From Hyalangium ruber (GTDB lineage Bacteria; Myxococcota; Myxococcia; Myxococcales; Myxococcaceae): a stretch of DNA of 64,000 bases. Positions 38,296 through 48,012 of the stretch are shown piece by piece; within the stretch, counting starts at the first letter, position 1, and every line of letters begins with the position of its first letter. Under the pieces are notes generated by a model. The model did not search any database. It had not been told where the DNA came from and saw nothing but the letters and a program-made list of their open reading frames with translations. The DNA is taken from NCBI RefSeq assembly GCF_034259325.1, contig NZ_JAXIVS010000018.1:62001-126000 (forward strand), written 5' to 3'. A program made the position numbers and the translations under genes.

Positions 38296-39027
38296 TCAGC
38301 GCCCCGGCAGGGTCCCCAGCGTGGTGGGGCGCGGATCCGGCGCGGTGACCGCGTAGACGATGCCTCCCGCCAGCACCGCCACCGCGCCCGCGCCTGCCCA
38401 CACCCACCACTTTCGAGTCAGCGGCTCCTTCACCTCGGGAACGGGCGCTCCGGGCACCGCCTCCGGGGGCAGGGCCAGGGGCTCTCCCGCCGACATGGAG
38501 CGCGAGGTGCGGATGTCCAGCGCCCGGCGCCCGGCATCCTTCAGCGAGGCGCGCTCCTGGGTCGGCGCGCCGCGCGCGTCCTTGCCCTTCGCGGGCTCCA
38601 CCTTGGGGCGCGTCTTGTCCCCCGCCTTCGCGAGGGCCACGGCCTTCGCCCGGGTGTCCATCTCCGCGATCAGCTCCTTCACCATCGGCGCGTTGGGCGG
38701 CTCCTTCTCGGACAGCGCCAGGTAGCGCCGGTAGAAGAAGGCCGCCCGCTCGAAGGCGCCGAGCTGGCGGTGGCACTGGGCCACGTTGAAGAGGAAGCCA
38801 GGCAGCGGCGCCAGCTTGTAGGCCCCGTCGAAGTGCTTCAGCGCCTGGCGGAACTCTCCCTTGTCATAGGCCTCGGTGCCCTCGGTGAACTTCACCCGCG
38901 CCTGGGCCTTGGCCTCGTCGGAGATCTGCGCCGCCCAGGAGGCTCCCAATGGCGAGAGCCCCAGCAGCACCCCGAGCGCGACGGCCAGCCGCCAGCGCTC
39001 ACTGCGCGAACGGATCAATGATTGCAT
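38296..39027 (-). CDS. TPR-like membrane protein
   Basis: A 243-residue protein with a signal-like N-terminal helix (LAVALGVLLGLSPLGASWAA). TPR-like units follow (GEFRQALKHFDGAYKLAPLPG, FLFNVAQCHRQLGAFERAAF). A second helix near residue ~208-228 (WVWAGAGAVAVLAGGIVYAV) anchors it. Its start overlaps the kinase gene (ends 38999) by 29 bases, so translation is likely coupled. Paralogues of this type sit beside kinases in myxobacteria; the role is unknown, possibly scaffold. Confidence 0.75.
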   Translation of the reverse strand: MQSLIRSRSERWRLAVALGVLLGLSPLGASWAAQISDEAKAQARVKFTEGTEAYDKGEFRQALKHFDGAYKLAPLPGFLFNVAQCHRQLGAFERAAFFYRRYLALSEKEPPNAPMVKELIAEMDTRAKAVALAKAGDKTRPKVEPAKGKDARGAPTQERASLKDAGRRALDIRTSRSMSAGEPLALPPEAVPGAPVPEVKEPLTRKWWVWAGAGAVAVLAGGIVYAVTAPDPRPTTLGTLPGR

Positions 39028-40462
39028 CGCGCTTCACCTCCTTGCGCGCCGGAGCCTTCGCCGGCGCGGGGGCCTTGGGAGCCACGGGCGACGGCGCCGA
39101 CTGCGCCTTGACCAGGGGCATTTCGAGCATGGCGTTGGAGTCCATCCGCACCTGCCGCTCGAGCGGGGCATAGCCCGCCAGCTCCACCCGCACCCCGAAC
39201 GCGGCATCCGAGCGCGCCATCTCCTTGACGAGCGGCGTGACACCGAGCGCCTCGCCCGTGTCCGCGCGAATCACCCGGGCGCCCTCCGGCATGGTGCGCA
39301 CCGTGAGGGTGACGGGAGCCGGCGCCACCACGGCGGCCACCGGTGCCACGGGAGCCTCCGCCGGCTGGAGCAGCCGCTGCAGCCCACTCCAGGTGACGGC
39401 CCCCGCCAGCATCGCCAGCGCCATGCTCCCCACCACCAGGGGCAGGCGCGGGTGGCGCAGCAGCGAGTCGGGCTTCACCCGCTGGTTGCGGGTGGGCACA
39501 TCCTCCTCGGGGTCCATGGGCGGCACCGGCTGCGCCACCGCCGTCAGCGACAGGAGCGCCGTCATCACCTCCGAGAGCTGCTGGGGCCGGCCTTCCGGCT
39601 CCTTGGCGAGGCAGCGCAACACCAGCTGCGCCAGCGCCTTCGGCATGGGCTCGCCCGAGGCCAGCGTGGCCGGCAGCGGCGGCGGCGCCTGGGTGATGAT
39701 CTGCACCACCAGCTGCCCGAAGGCCGGCGCCTGGAAGGGCGGGTGCCCCGCTAGCATCTCATAGAGCAGGTTGCCCACCGCGTAGATGTCGGCGCGGTGG
39801 TCCACCGGCAGCCCCGCGGCCTGCTCCGGGGCCATGTACGTGGGCGTGCCGATGATGGTGCCATCCAGCGTGCCGTTGGTCCCCTCGGAGGTGAGAATCT
39901 TCGCCACCCCGAAGTCGAGCACCTTCACGAAGTCGGGCTGGCCACCCCGGTGGGTGATGAAGAGGTTGTCGGGCTTCACGTCCCGATGCACCACGCCCAC
40001 CTTGTGGGCCGCCCCGAGCGCCGCGCACACCTGCACGCCGATGCGCTGGATGCGCTCCAGCGAGAGCTTCTCCTCCTTCAGCAGCGCGGCGAGGCTCTGG
40101 CCGCGCAACAGCTCCATCACGCAGTAGACGCGCCCCTGCTCCATCTCCTCGGCGAAATCGAAGATCTCCACGATGTGCTCGTGGTTGATCTGATTGACCG
40201 AGCGCGCCTCCTGGAAGAAGCGGCGCACGAAGCTGCTGTCGTGGGCGTGCTGGGGGCGCAGCACCTTGAGCGCCACCTGCCGGCCCAGCCGGATGTGGCG
40301 TGCCTGGAAGACCCGGCCCATGGAGCCTTCGCCCAGGAGCCGCTCGAGCTGGTAGTTGCCCAGGACCTGCCCTTCCTGAGCCTCCTGATCGCTCCGCATC
40401 GCGTCACCTGGGGAGGCCACGCTGGAAAGCACGGTCTGTGCAATGAGGTCGTCGCCACCCAT
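38999..40462 (-). CDS. Ser/Thr protein kinase with membrane anchor and PEGA domain
   Basis: A 487-residue kinase from ATG 40462 (a TTG at 40471 is also in frame). Kinase motifs: GEGSMGRVFQA, VALKVLRP, HRDVKPDNLF, DFGVAKI. The TM helix is at residues ~345-365 (LPLVVGSMALAMLAGAVTW). The outer part is a PEGA domain (VTLTVRTMPEGARVIRADTG, VELAGYAPLERQV) with a Pro/Ala tail. PEGA domains bind surface or cell-wall components. Overlaps the TPR gene downstream. A further upstream gene is the MopE-like lipoprotein. Confidence 0.9.
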   Translation of the reverse strand: MGGDDLIAQTVLSSVASPGDAMRSDQEAQEGQVLGNYQLERLLGEGSMGRVFQARHIRLGRQVALKVLRPQHAHDSSFVRRFFQEARSVNQINHEHIVEIFDFAEEMEQGRVYCVMELLRGQSLAALLKEEKLSLERIQRIGVQVCAALGAAHKVGVVHRDVKPDNLFITHRGGQPDFVKVLDFGVAKILTSEGTNGTLDGTIIGTPTYMAPEQAAGLPVDHRADIYAVGNLLYEMLAGHPPFQAPAFGQLVVQIITQAPPPLPATLASGEPMPKALAQLVLRCLAKEPEGRPQQLSEVMTALLSLTAVAQPVPPMDPEEDVPTRNQRVKPDSLLRHPRLPLVVGSMALAMLAGAVTWSGLQRLLQPAEAPVAPVAAVVAPAPVTLTVRTMPEGARVIRADTGEALGVTPLVKEMARSDAAFGVRVELAGYAPLERQVRMDSNAMLEMPLVKAQSAPSPVAPKAPAPAKAPARKEVKRDAIIDPFAQ

Positions 40463-40583
40463 GGGCGACAAAGATTTTCATGAGGTGGCTCCCCGGCAAC
40501 CCAGTCTGCCTCTCGTTTTCTAAACGAGAGGCGCTGGATCATCCCCGCCGTTCGCCGGAGGACACCTACACGTCACCCGGGTC

Positions 40584-42302
40584 TCAAATGCACTGCCGGT
40601 TGCCGTTGCACGTGCCGGCGCTTCCGTCCGTCTTCTGACAGACCGTGCTCTGCGGGCAGTCGACCTGGTCCGAGCAGTCGGCCCCTTCCAGACCGTCGTT
40701 GTCGATGCGGTCGTTGCAGATGGTCTCCTTCTTGGTGGTGCCGTTGCACACACAGCCGCCCAGGAAGTTGCACGACTTGGTGTTGCAGTCGGTGTCGGCG
40801 CAGTCGCGCTGGCCGTCACCGTCGTTGTCCACGTTGTCGTCGCACAGCGTCTCGACCTTGACGTTGCACGCGCTGCCCACGGTGTTGTTGTTCTGGCAGC
40901 CCACGCCGCAGATGCCGGTGAGGCAGTTGGGCTCGGCGCCCGGACCGTTGTTGCGGCAGTCGATGAGGGTGTCGCCGTCGTTGTCCCGGTTGTCGGTGCA
41001 GTTGAGTTCCTGCGGGCCATTGGCCACCGTACACACCAGCGCGTTGTTGCTGACGTTGGAGTACGTCACGCCCTCGCAGTCCGGGTCCTGGCAGTCGGAC
41101 TTGCCGTCCCCGTCATTGTCGAGCGTGTCGTTGCAGATGACCTCGGTGCAGGAGCGGCGCCTGCACACCGCGCCGCTGCCGCCGGTGGTGCAGATCTGCG
41201 TGTCGCACTGAGGGTCCTGACAGTCGATGAGGCCGTCGCCGTCGTTGTCCAGCCCGTCCGAGCACGCCACCTCCACCTTCGCCAGGCTCTGGCACAGACA
41301 GCCCACGCCGCAGGACTCGTTGGCGCAGTCGGTGTCGGCGCAGTCCGTCCTCGTGTCGGTGTCGTTGTCCGCGTTGTCGTCGCACGCCTCTTCCGTCTTG
41401 GCGTTGTTCAGGCAGCGGCACCCCACCCCGCACGCCTTGTTGGCGCAGTCGCTGTCGGCGCAGTTGGCGGCGCTGTCTCCGTCATCGTCGATGCCCACGT
41501 TGGGCGCGCTCTCGTTGCCGCAGTCGCCCTCGCCCTTGGTGCCGCCGATGCAGATGCAGCCCGTGCCGCACGACTTGCCGTCGCAGTCCGAGTCCGCGCA
41601 GTCCGTCAGGGGCGTCGTCCCATCAGAGGCGAAGTCCCCATCGTCATTCAGGGTGTTGCTGCACTCGGCCTCGCCCTTCCTGCCGCTGATGCACTGGGCG
41701 CCCGGTCCCGCGGGCAGGCCGTTGCAGTCCGAGTCCGCGCAGTCCGTCAAGGTGTCCGAGTCATCATCCAGGTTGTTGTCGCACGTCGTCTCCCGGCGGC
41801 GCACGCACTGGCCGGCCACGCAGTCCTGGATGTTCGAGCACACCTGGTCGCAGCGGCCACAGTTGTTGGGGCCCGACTGGAAGTCGAAGTCCTCGTCCAC
41901 CGAGCCGTCGCAGTCGTCGTCCTTGCCGTTGCAGACCTCCTGCGTGGGCAGCACCTGGCCGACGCAGACGATGTTGCCCTGGCCGCAGGCGGGCCTGCCC
42001 GTGCGGCAGGTGCCCACGTTGCGCGTCGCCTCCGCGCCGTCGTAGCAGGGCTCGGTGTCCAGCTCGTCGATGGACCCATCACAGTCATCATCGAGCTGGT
42101 TGCACAGCTCGCCCACCTGCGGCAGGCAGCAGTATTTGCGCGTGTCCGGCAGCGCCGAGCAGATGTAGCCCTTGCCCCCGCAGTCGGAGTCCTGCTCGCA
42201 GGCGTAGGGCAGCTCGTCCGGGAAGTTGACGGAACAGCCCGCCGCGGCGCCGACGACGACGCAACACAGCACCAGGCTCAAGGAGAGATAGAGCGCCTTC
42301 AT
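40584..42302 (-). CDS. MopE-like Cys/Asp-rich lipoprotein
   Basis: A 572-residue lipoprotein (lipobox VGAAAGCSV). It contains about ten repeats of DNDGDGLIDCxDxxC type, with paired DDDCDGSVDEDF units early and CNDTLDNDGDGKSDCQDPDC later. This Asp-Gly-Asp-Gly/Cys pattern is the metal-binding motif of MopE (a surface copper protein of methanotrophs) and of calcium-binding thrombospondin type-3 repeats. Myxobacteria have many such proteins at the surface. Its start is 2 bp after the stop of the upstream PEGA gene, implying one transcript. No catalytic domain is seen. Confidence 0.85.
   Translation of the reverse strand: MKALYLSLSLVLCCVVVGAAAGCSVNFPDELPYACEQDSDCGGKGYICSALPDTRKYCCLPQVGELCNQLDDDCDGSIDELDTEPCYDGAEATRNVGTCRTGRPACGQGNIVCVGQVLPTQEVCNGKDDDCDGSVDEDFDFQSGPNNCGRCDQVCSNIQDCVAGQCVRRRETTCDNNLDDDSDTLTDCADSDCNGLPAGPGAQCISGRKGEAECSNTLNDDGDFASDGTTPLTDCADSDCDGKSCGTGCICIGGTKGEGDCGNESAPNVGIDDDGDSAANCADSDCANKACGVGCRCLNNAKTEEACDDNADNDTDTRTDCADTDCANESCGVGCLCQSLAKVEVACSDGLDNDGDGLIDCQDPQCDTQICTTGGSGAVCRRRSCTEVICNDTLDNDGDGKSDCQDPDCEGVTYSNVSNNALVCTVANGPQELNCTDNRDNDGDTLIDCRNNGPGAEPNCLTGICGVGCQNNNTVGSACNVKVETLCDDNVDNDGDGQRDCADTDCNTKSCNFLGGCVCNGTTKKETICNDRIDNDGLEGADCSDQVDCPQSTVCQKTDGSAGTCNGNRQCI
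40620..42100 (-). repeat. Coding repeats of the metal-binding motif
   Basis: Inside the MopE-like gene, a unit of roughly 90-130 bp encoding the DNDGDxxxDCxDxDC motif recurs about ten times. The unit length varies and the DNA copies have diverged. This is a protein-level repeat, not a CRISPR or satellite array. Confidence 0.7.
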
Positions 42303-42304
42303 GT

Positions 42305-43555
42305 TCAGAAGTTCCCGCCGAGGAAGAGTTGAAGCGAGCTGCGAGTACCGGTTCCGCTACCGCCAGCGGGAGCCACCGCGGGGGCCTCCGCCGGAGGAGG
42401 CGCGCTGCGCGTGGGCACCAGCGCCAGCCACAGCACGCTGCCGCCCGCCACCGCCGCGCCTCCGGCCACCAGGGCCGTGGAGAGATTGGCCTGGTTCTGC
42501 GCGTCGAGGCGCTCCTGGCGGGTGATGTTCGCGATGCCGTTGCCGTCCGTGTCCGGCGCGCGCGAGGCGATCTTCTTGGCCCCCTGCCCCACCACCATGC
42601 CCGCGCCCACCGCGAGGATTCCCACCACCGCCGTGTAGAGCGCCGGCCGGCCGAAGATTGTCGGCCCCGAGGACTTGCGCGCCGCCTCCGCCACCATCTC
42701 CGAGGGGCCGTCGGACACCTGGTTGGCGGCCTGGAGGTATACCTCCACCGTCGTCGTCTGCCCGGGCGGCAGCGACACCGTCTTCGCGAACGGGGTGAAC
42801 TCGTCCGCCTCGACGATGAGGTTGCCCTGGCCAGGCGCCACCTTCGTCTCGAGGCTGCCCACGCCGAGGGTCCGCTCGCCCAGGCGCACCACCGCCTGAG
42901 GAATGTTGACGTTCACCTTGAGCACCGCCCGCGGCCGGGCCAGCCCCCGCACCCGCTGCGCCAGCAGGTCCGCGCTCGCCTTGATGAACTTCGCGTCACG
43001 CGGGTTGCGGCCCGTCACCGAGTCCGTCTCCACCTTGTTGCGGTCCCGGTCGAACGTCCACAGCCGGAACGTCCACCCGTCGTCCTCCAACGCCAGGCGC
43101 GAGGTGACGAGCAGGTCCGCGTCCAGCGTCTCGGCGGGCCCGGACAGGCACGAGGCCTCCGCGCAGCGCAGCGCCGTCGCGTAGTCCTCCGTCAGCCGCT
43201 CCCGCGCATCCTTGATGGAGGCGCCGGGCAGCGCCTGGGCCACCGTGGTCCTCAGGGCGCCATACAGCGCTTTGATCCAACGGCCGGACTGCGCCGCGCC
43301 CGCCCGCTCGGGCGTGTCCAGGCCCAGGAGCACCACGCGCGGCAGCAGCTCCGTCTTGGCGACATCGCCACTGATGTCCAGGCCGATGCCCGCCTGCTCC
43401 GCGGACTCCTGCGTGTCGGTGGACTCGGACTGGGAGTCGGAGCCGGACAGGTCCAACCCCATTCCTCCTTGGTCCTGCTGGGCCTGGGCGGTGGAAGCCG
43501 CCAGCAGCAACGTGAGCGCGAGCAGGCCGGGAGAGAGAACGGCACGGGTGTTCAT
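42305..43555 (-). CDS. PEGA-domain periplasmic or membrane protein
   Basis: A 416-residue protein from ATG 43555 with signal peptide (GLLALTLLLAASTAQA). An acidic Ser/Gly region follows (residues ~25-60), then a globular part, then a PEGA domain around residues ~225-290 (LKVNVNIPQAVVRLGE, VEADEFTPFAKTV). Two late hydrophobic segments (PALYTAVVGILAVGAGMVVG; ALVAGGAAVAGGSVLWLAL) anchor the C-terminus. It is followed 2 bp later by the MopE-like gene, so they share an mRNA. Function unknown; PEGA domains are common in surface signalling. Confidence 0.75.
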   Translation of the reverse strand: MNTRAVLSPGLLALTLLLAASTAQAQQDQGGMGLDLSGSDSQSESTDTQESAEQAGIGLDISGDVAKTELLPRVVLLGLDTPERAGAAQSGRWIKALYGALRTTVAQALPGASIKDARERLTEDYATALRCAEASCLSGPAETLDADLLVTSRLALEDDGWTFRLWTFDRDRNKVETDSVTGRNPRDAKFIKASADLLAQRVRGLARPRAVLKVNVNIPQAVVRLGERTLGVGSLETKVAPGQGNLIVEADEFTPFAKTVSLPPGQTTTVEVYLQAANQVSDGPSEMVAEAARKSSGPTIFGRPALYTAVVGILAVGAGMVVGQGAKKIASRAPDTDGNGIANITRQERLDAQNQANLSTALVAGGAAVAGGSVLWLALVPTRSAPPPAEAPAVAPAGGSGTGTRSSLQLFLGGNF

Positions 43556-43596
43556 ACCCCGACGTTCTACCTCGCCGCGCCGCCCCACGGAATTAC

Positions 43597-44772
43597 TCAC
43601 AGGGACGGCTCCGCGGCACGAGAGGCCAGGAAGCGCGCCAGGGCCTGGGCCTTGGGGATCAACGTGTCCACCTCGATGTACTCCTCCACGGTGTGGAACC
43701 CCTTGCCGCGAGGCCCCAGCCCGTCGATGGAGGGGATGCCCATGGAGGACGAGGTGCTCGCGTCCGAGCCTCCCCCCACCATGGGCGACTCGCCTTGCCC
43801 CAGCCCGGAGGCGTGGGCACAGGCGCCATAGGCGGCCATGAGCGCCGCGGAGGCCTCGGTGCGCTCCAGGGGCTCGCGGCCTACACCTCCCGACAGCTCC
43901 AGCCGGGTACCCGGCACGCTGGCACCGGCTCGCGCGGCGACCTCGTGGAAGCGCTGGAGCAGCTCCTCGCCTTCCGCGCGCGTGGCGAAGCGCAGGTCCA
44001 CGTCCGCCTCGACGCGGTCCGGCACGGTGTTCTTCCCCTGCCCGCCCAGCACCCGGCCCACGTTCACGGTGAGCCCTCGGGGGTAGTCGGTGAGCTGCTG
44101 CACGCCGTCGATGAAGCGCGCCAGGGCCCAGATGGCGTTGGCGCCCTCCTGGTGCGCGTTGCCCGCATGGGCCGCCTTGCCATGGGCCACCGCCTTCACC
44201 GCGCCGGTGCCCTTGCGCCGGGTGATGATGGCGTCCTGGGCGCGGCCCGACTCGAAGACGAGGCAGGAGTCCGCCCCGCCGATGGCGCCGCGGATGACGC
44301 GCTGGCCCTCGGGGGAGCCCACCTCCTCATCCGACACCACCACCAGCCGAATCGGAGGCAGCGCCTCCAGCCCGCCCGTGGCCGCCAGCGCCTTGAGGGC
44401 CCAGGCGATGACGACCAGACCGCCCTTCATGTCCAGCACCCCGGGCCCTCGCCGCAGCGCCCCGTCCTGGCGGTAGCCCTCGAACTTGCCTGGGGGAAAC
44501 ACGGTGTCCAGGTGCCCCACCAGCGCCACCGGCTGCAGGCTCGGCCGGCCCAGGGAGCGGAACACGAGGTGATCGGCGAAGCGGCTGCTGAGCACCACCT
44601 CGGCCATCAGCCCCGGCATCACCAACACCTGCCGGAGAATGGCCCCCACCTCGCGCCCACCCGAGGCGTTCTCCGTGAAGGAGTTGACCGACACCAGCGC
44701 GGCGAGCGCCTCCTCCATCTCCGCCAGCCTGCCCACCAACCAGCCAGCCGCCGCTTCACCCATCTCTCGCAT
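43597..44772 (-). CDS. M20-family metallopeptidase (glutamate carboxypeptidase-like)
   Basis: A 391-residue peptidase from ATG 44772 with GGAGAGG upstream. Zinc ligands are visible in VGHLDTVFPP, VLDMKGG, VSDEEVGS (catalytic Glu pair) and a C-terminal GFHTVEEYIEV. The layout (catalytic domain split by a dimerisation domain with AHGKAAHAGNAHQEGA) matches carboxypeptidase G2-type enzymes, which cut C-terminal glutamate. No signal peptide, so it works in the cytoplasm. The gene ends 41 bp before the PEGA gene on the same strand. Confidence 0.9.
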   Translation of the reverse strand: MREMGEAAAGWLVGRLAEMEEALAALVSVNSFTENASGGREVGAILRQVLVMPGLMAEVVLSSRFADHLVFRSLGRPSLQPVALVGHLDTVFPPGKFEGYRQDGALRRGPGVLDMKGGLVVIAWALKALAATGGLEALPPIRLVVVSDEEVGSPEGQRVIRGAIGGADSCLVFESGRAQDAIITRRKGTGAVKAVAHGKAAHAGNAHQEGANAIWALARFIDGVQQLTDYPRGLTVNVGRVLGGQGKNTVPDRVEADVDLRFATRAEGEELLQRFHEVAARAGASVPGTRLELSGGVGREPLERTEASAALMAAYGACAHASGLGQGESPMVGGGSDASTSSSMGIPSIDGLGPRGKGFHTVEEYIEVDTLIPKAQALARFLASRAAEPSL

Positions 44773-44936
44773 GAGCCCTCTCCGGCCGGGGCCTCCCCCC
44801 GGCACTTTCGGGCATACGCCAGGCAGGCGGGCCAGGAGAAGACCCCGCTGCGTGTGCTCGCCTCCCCGGCACTCAGCGCAGGTGCCGCCGCCTTCCGCAA
44901 GCTTGCCGGGCCCGGTGGCACTCCGCACCCTCCTTC

Positions 44937-44944
44937 AAAGGAGG
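44937..44944 (+). promoter_or_regulatory. AAAGGAGG that selects ATG 44951
   Basis: AAAGGAGG ends directly against an ATG at 44945 but lies 6 bases from a second ATG at 44951, which is the better start for the host-attachment-type gene. Confidence 0.6.
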
Positions 44945-44950
44945 ATGACG

Positions 44951-45385
44951 ATGGCGGACAAGCTCTGGATTCTGGTGGGTAACGCGAGCCGCGTGCGGCT
45001 CTTCTCCGCGGACGAGAAGGGGGAGGACTGGAACCTCTTGGAGGAGTTCCGCCACGACGAGAGCCGGGCGCACAACCTGGACTTGCAGGAGCAGCGGGAC
45101 AACCCCAACGCGGGCACCCTCCATGGCCCTCCTCCGGAGACGGAGCCGGATGGCCGCCGAGAGCTGGAGCACGACCGCTTCGCCCGGGAACTTTCGCAGC
45201 GCCTGGACCGCGGCGTGGACCACCACACCTTCGAACGCCTCATCATCGCCGCCCCTCCGGAATTCCTGGGTAGGCTGCGAAAGGCGCTCAGCAAGCGGGT
45301 CCTCCAACGGCTGGTGTTGGACCTGGACGCGGACTTCTCCAACGTGCCCGCCCGGGAGCTTCCCAACCGGGTCCCTGTTTTATAG
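44951..45385 (+). CDS. Host attachment-type protein (baeRF-like)
   Basis: A 144-residue protein from ATG 44951. It starts MADKLWILVGNASRVRLFSA, the signature of the host-attachment protein family related to archaeal/bacterial eRF1-like (baeRF) proteins. Residues 45-75 are a charged linker, followed by an LERLI/AAPPEFLGRL core and a final LDLDADFSNVPAREL. The name comes from a plant-attachment gene in Agrobacterium; the true role in free-living bacteria is not established. Divergent from the M20 gene. Confidence 0.8.
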   Translation: MADKLWILVGNASRVRLFSADEKGEDWNLLEEFRHDESRAHNLDLQEQRDNPNAGTLHGPPPETEPDGRRELEHDRFARELSQRLDRGVDHHTFERLIIAAPPEFLGRLRKALSKRVLQRLVLDLDADFSNVPARELPNRVPVL

Positions 45386-45496
45386 GTAGGGAGCTAGCGG
45401 AGAGGCTCCTAGGGTCTGATACGCTCGGGAGAGGGTAGGCGGCACCCAGGTCGAACTGGGGGTTGTTCTGCCGCCAGTTCACCCCTCCTGGGCGAA

Positions 45497-47401
45497 ATGA
45501 AACTTCCTCTCCTCGGCACTCTCAAACTGCGTGGGCGCCTGACGCTCTACACCACCCTGGTCTCCGTGGTGCCGCTGTTCGCGCTGGCCTGGGTCCAGTC
45601 CATCGGGGCCCGGCACCGCATCCAACAGCAGGTCCAGGACACGTTGGAGATAGAAGCCGCCGGACTCCGCGACATGGTGGAGGCCACGCTCATCGAGCGG
45701 GAAGCCAACGTACGGAGTTGGGCGGGCGACCATGCCCTGCGCGCGTCGCTCCAGGCGGGCAATTACACTGAGAGTGATTTGGAGCTGGCGGCCTTCCTGC
45801 GCCGCTCCCCCACCTTCCGAGGCCTGGCCTTCTTCACCCTGGAGGGGCAGTTGCTCTCCGCCAGCTCTCCCGAGCTGCGCCAGGCCTACGCGGGGCGTGA
45901 GGCCGAGGTGCTCGCCAGCCCCTGGTTCCAGTCGGCGCGCGAGGAGCGGGTAACGGACGCGGGGCTCACGACCGGGGAGGACCCGGCCTTCGGCGCGCGG
46001 GTGCTGCCGCTGGCGGCCCCCGTGTTCAGCCCCACCGAGGCCAAGCCGCTGGGCGTGCTGATGGCGGCCTATGACTGGGGGCAGCTGGGCAAGGTGGTGG
46101 AGCCGGCGCTCGCGCGCGCCAGCCGGCGCTCCCAGAGCAGCTTCGTCATCGAGGTGGTGCGCTCCGACAACACCGTCATCTTCGACTCGCGCGGCGAGGG
46201 CGCCCACTCGAACGTCGCCATGCTGCCGGCCACCGTGGAGAACACCCCCACCCTGCCGGATGTGGGCGATGGCTGGCGCTTCGTGGCGCAGGTGGACCCG
46301 GCGGAGGCGTACCAGTCGGTGACGCGCCTGGATCTGCTCAGCTTCGGGCTGTCGTTCCTCTTCGCCCTGGGGGCGGCGGCGGGCGCGTTCCTGCTGGCGC
46401 GCACGATTACCCGGCCCATGACGGCCCTGAGCGACATGGTGAGCCGCGTCACCCAGGAGCGGGACCTGACGCAGCAGCTGCCGGTGCGCGAGACGGCCGA
46501 CGAGGTGGGCGAGCTGGCCAGCGGGTTCGCCCGGATGCTGGAGCACCTGCGCGAGACGAACGCGGGCCTGCAGCACGGCATGCGCGTGCTCAACGACACC
46601 GTGGCCGAGCTGAAGGAGGCCAACCGTCAGCAGGAGAAGAACATCGCCCGCCAGGCCGCCGCCATCCAGCAGACGCAGGTGACGGCGCAGGAAATCAAGC
46701 AGACGAGCCTGCTGGCGGCCGAGAAGGCCGAGGCGGTGCTGAGCGTGGCCTCCCGCGCCGAGGAGGTGGGGCGCTCGGGCGAGGCGGCGATCTCCGGCAG
46801 CCTCGGGGGCTTCGAGGACCTGCGGGCGCAGGTGGCGCAGATGGCGCACCGCATCGCCCAGCTCAACGAGCGCACCCAGCAGATTGGCGGCATTACCCAA
46901 ACGGTGAAGGACCTGGCGGACCAGTCGAACATGCTGGCGCTCAATGCCGCCATCGAGTCGGTGCGCAGCGGCGAGCACGGCAAGGGCTTCGGCGTGGTGG
47001 CCCGCGAGATTCGCTCCCTGGCGGACCAGTCCATCCAGGCGACCGAGCGGGTGCGCGACATCCTCGGCGACATCAGCCAGGCCATTCTCTCCACGGCGAA
47101 GATGACGGAGCTGGGCTACACGCGCATGGAGGAGGGCCTGGAGCAGGTGCGCTCCAGCGGTGAGAACCTCAAGGAGCTGTCCACCATCGTCCAGGACAAC
47201 TCGGCGGCCGTGCGGCAGATCGCCGCCGCCGTGAGCCAGCAGAACGCGGGCATTGCGCAGATTTTCGGGGCGGTGACAGACCTGTCGACCATGATGAACG
47301 AGACGGTCAACAGCCTTCAGGCCACCACCAACGCCACGCGCGCCCTCCAGGAGGTGGCCGAGCAGATGCAGCACGTGGCGCGCAGCTACCGAGTCTCCTG
47401 A
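45497..47401 (+). CDS. Methyl-accepting chemotaxis protein with cache sensor
   Basis: A 634-residue receptor. TM1 is at residues ~14-36, a periplasmic double-cache-like domain spans ~40-275, TM2 ~278-302, HAMP ~303-355. The signalling tip contains [17 protein letters not shown] and [16 protein letters not shown]. It is an orphan receptor here, with no che genes in the window. The HAD hydrolase gene starts one base after its stop, so they are co-transcribed. Confidence 0.95.
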   Translation: MKLPLLGTLKLRGRLTLYTTLVSVVPLFALAWVQSIGARHRIQQQVQDTLEIEAAGLRDMVEATLIEREANVRSWAGDHALRASLQAGNYTESDLELAAFLRRSPTFRGLAFFTLEGQLLSASSPELRQAYAGREAEVLASPWFQSAREERVTDAGLTTGEDPAFGARVLPLAAPVFSPTEAKPLGVLMAAYDWGQLGKVVEPALARASRRSQSSFVIEVVRSDNTVIFDSRGEGAHSNVAMLPATVENTPTLPDVGDGWRFVAQVDPAEAYQSVTRLDLLSFGLSFLFALGAAAGAFLLARTITRPMTALSDMVSRVTQERDLTQQLPVRETADEVGELASGFARMLEHLRETNAGLQHGMRVLNDTVAELKEANRQQEKNIARQAAAIQQTQVTAQEIKQTSLLAAEKAEAVLSVASRAEEVGRSGEAAISGSLGGFEDLRAQVAQMAHRIAQLNERTQQIGGITQTVKDLADQSNMLALNAAIESVRSGEHGKGFGVVAREIRSLADQSIQATERVRDILGDISQAILSTAKMTELGYTRMEEGLEQVRSSGENLKELSTIVQDNSAAVRQIAAAVSQQNAGIAQIFGAVTDLSTMMNETVNSLQATTNATRALQEVAEQMQHVARSYRVS

Positions 47402-47402
47402 C

Positions 47403-48002
47403 ATGACCCCACCGCGCGTCCTCATCTTCGACCTGGGCAATGTGCTCGTCTTCCACGACAACGCGAAGCTCTTCGCGGGGCTGGGCGCGCGGGCGGGCCT
47501 GTCGGGGACGGAGGTGGGGCAGCGGCTGGCGGGCGCGGGGTGGACGGCGGCCAACCGGGGCCAGCTGGACGCGGAGGGCATCCGCCGCGACGTGTGCAAA
47601 ACGCTGGGGGTGGAGCTCCCGATGGAGGAGTTCGCCCCGCTGTGGAGCTGCCACTTCACGCTGCACGAGGCGGTGCTGCCGAAGGTGGCGGCGCTGGAGG
47701 GCCGGGTGAAGCGGGTGCTGCTGTCCAACACCAACGCCCTGCACGTGGCCTATGTGCGGCCCAAGCTGCCGCTGCTCGAGCGCTTCGACGCGGTGCTGAT
47801 GAGCTGCGAGGTGGGGCACGTGAAGCCGGAGCCGGCCTTCTTCCAGCTCGCCCTGGAGCGAGCCGGCTGCGCGCCGCACGAGGCCGCCTTCTTCGATGAC
47901 TTGCCCGAGTTCGTCGAGGCGGCCAACGCGCTGGGCATCCGTGGCCAGCTCTTCACGGATGCACCCCACTTCGACGCGCAGCTCAAGGCGCTCGGCCTGT
48001 AG
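47403..48002 (+). CDS. HAD-family hydrolase
   Basis: A 199-residue phosphatase-like protein. Motifs: IFDLGNVLVF (nucleophile Asp), LLSNTNALH, GHVKPEPAFF (Lys) and FFDDLPEFVEAA. This is the HAD-IA layout. Its start is one base after the chemoreceptor stop. Substrate unknown. Confidence 0.9.
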   Translation: MTPPRVLIFDLGNVLVFHDNAKLFAGLGARAGLSGTEVGQRLAGAGWTAANRGQLDAEGIRRDVCKTLGVELPMEEFAPLWSCHFTLHEAVLPKVAALEGRVKRVLLSNTNALHVAYVRPKLPLLERFDAVLMSCEVGHVKPEPAFFQLALERAGCAPHEAAFFDDLPEFVEAANALGIRGQLFTDAPHFDAQLKALGL

Positions 48003-48012
48003 AGGCGGAGGG

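Noticed and set aside
40620-42100. Regularly spaced short repeats that could suggest a CRISPR or satellite array
   Set aside because: The repeats are diverged, in frame, and encode the metal-binding motif.
45479-47734. Long minus-strand frame opposite the chemoreceptor
   Set aside because: The plus strand has an intact MCP signalling tip and HAMP region.
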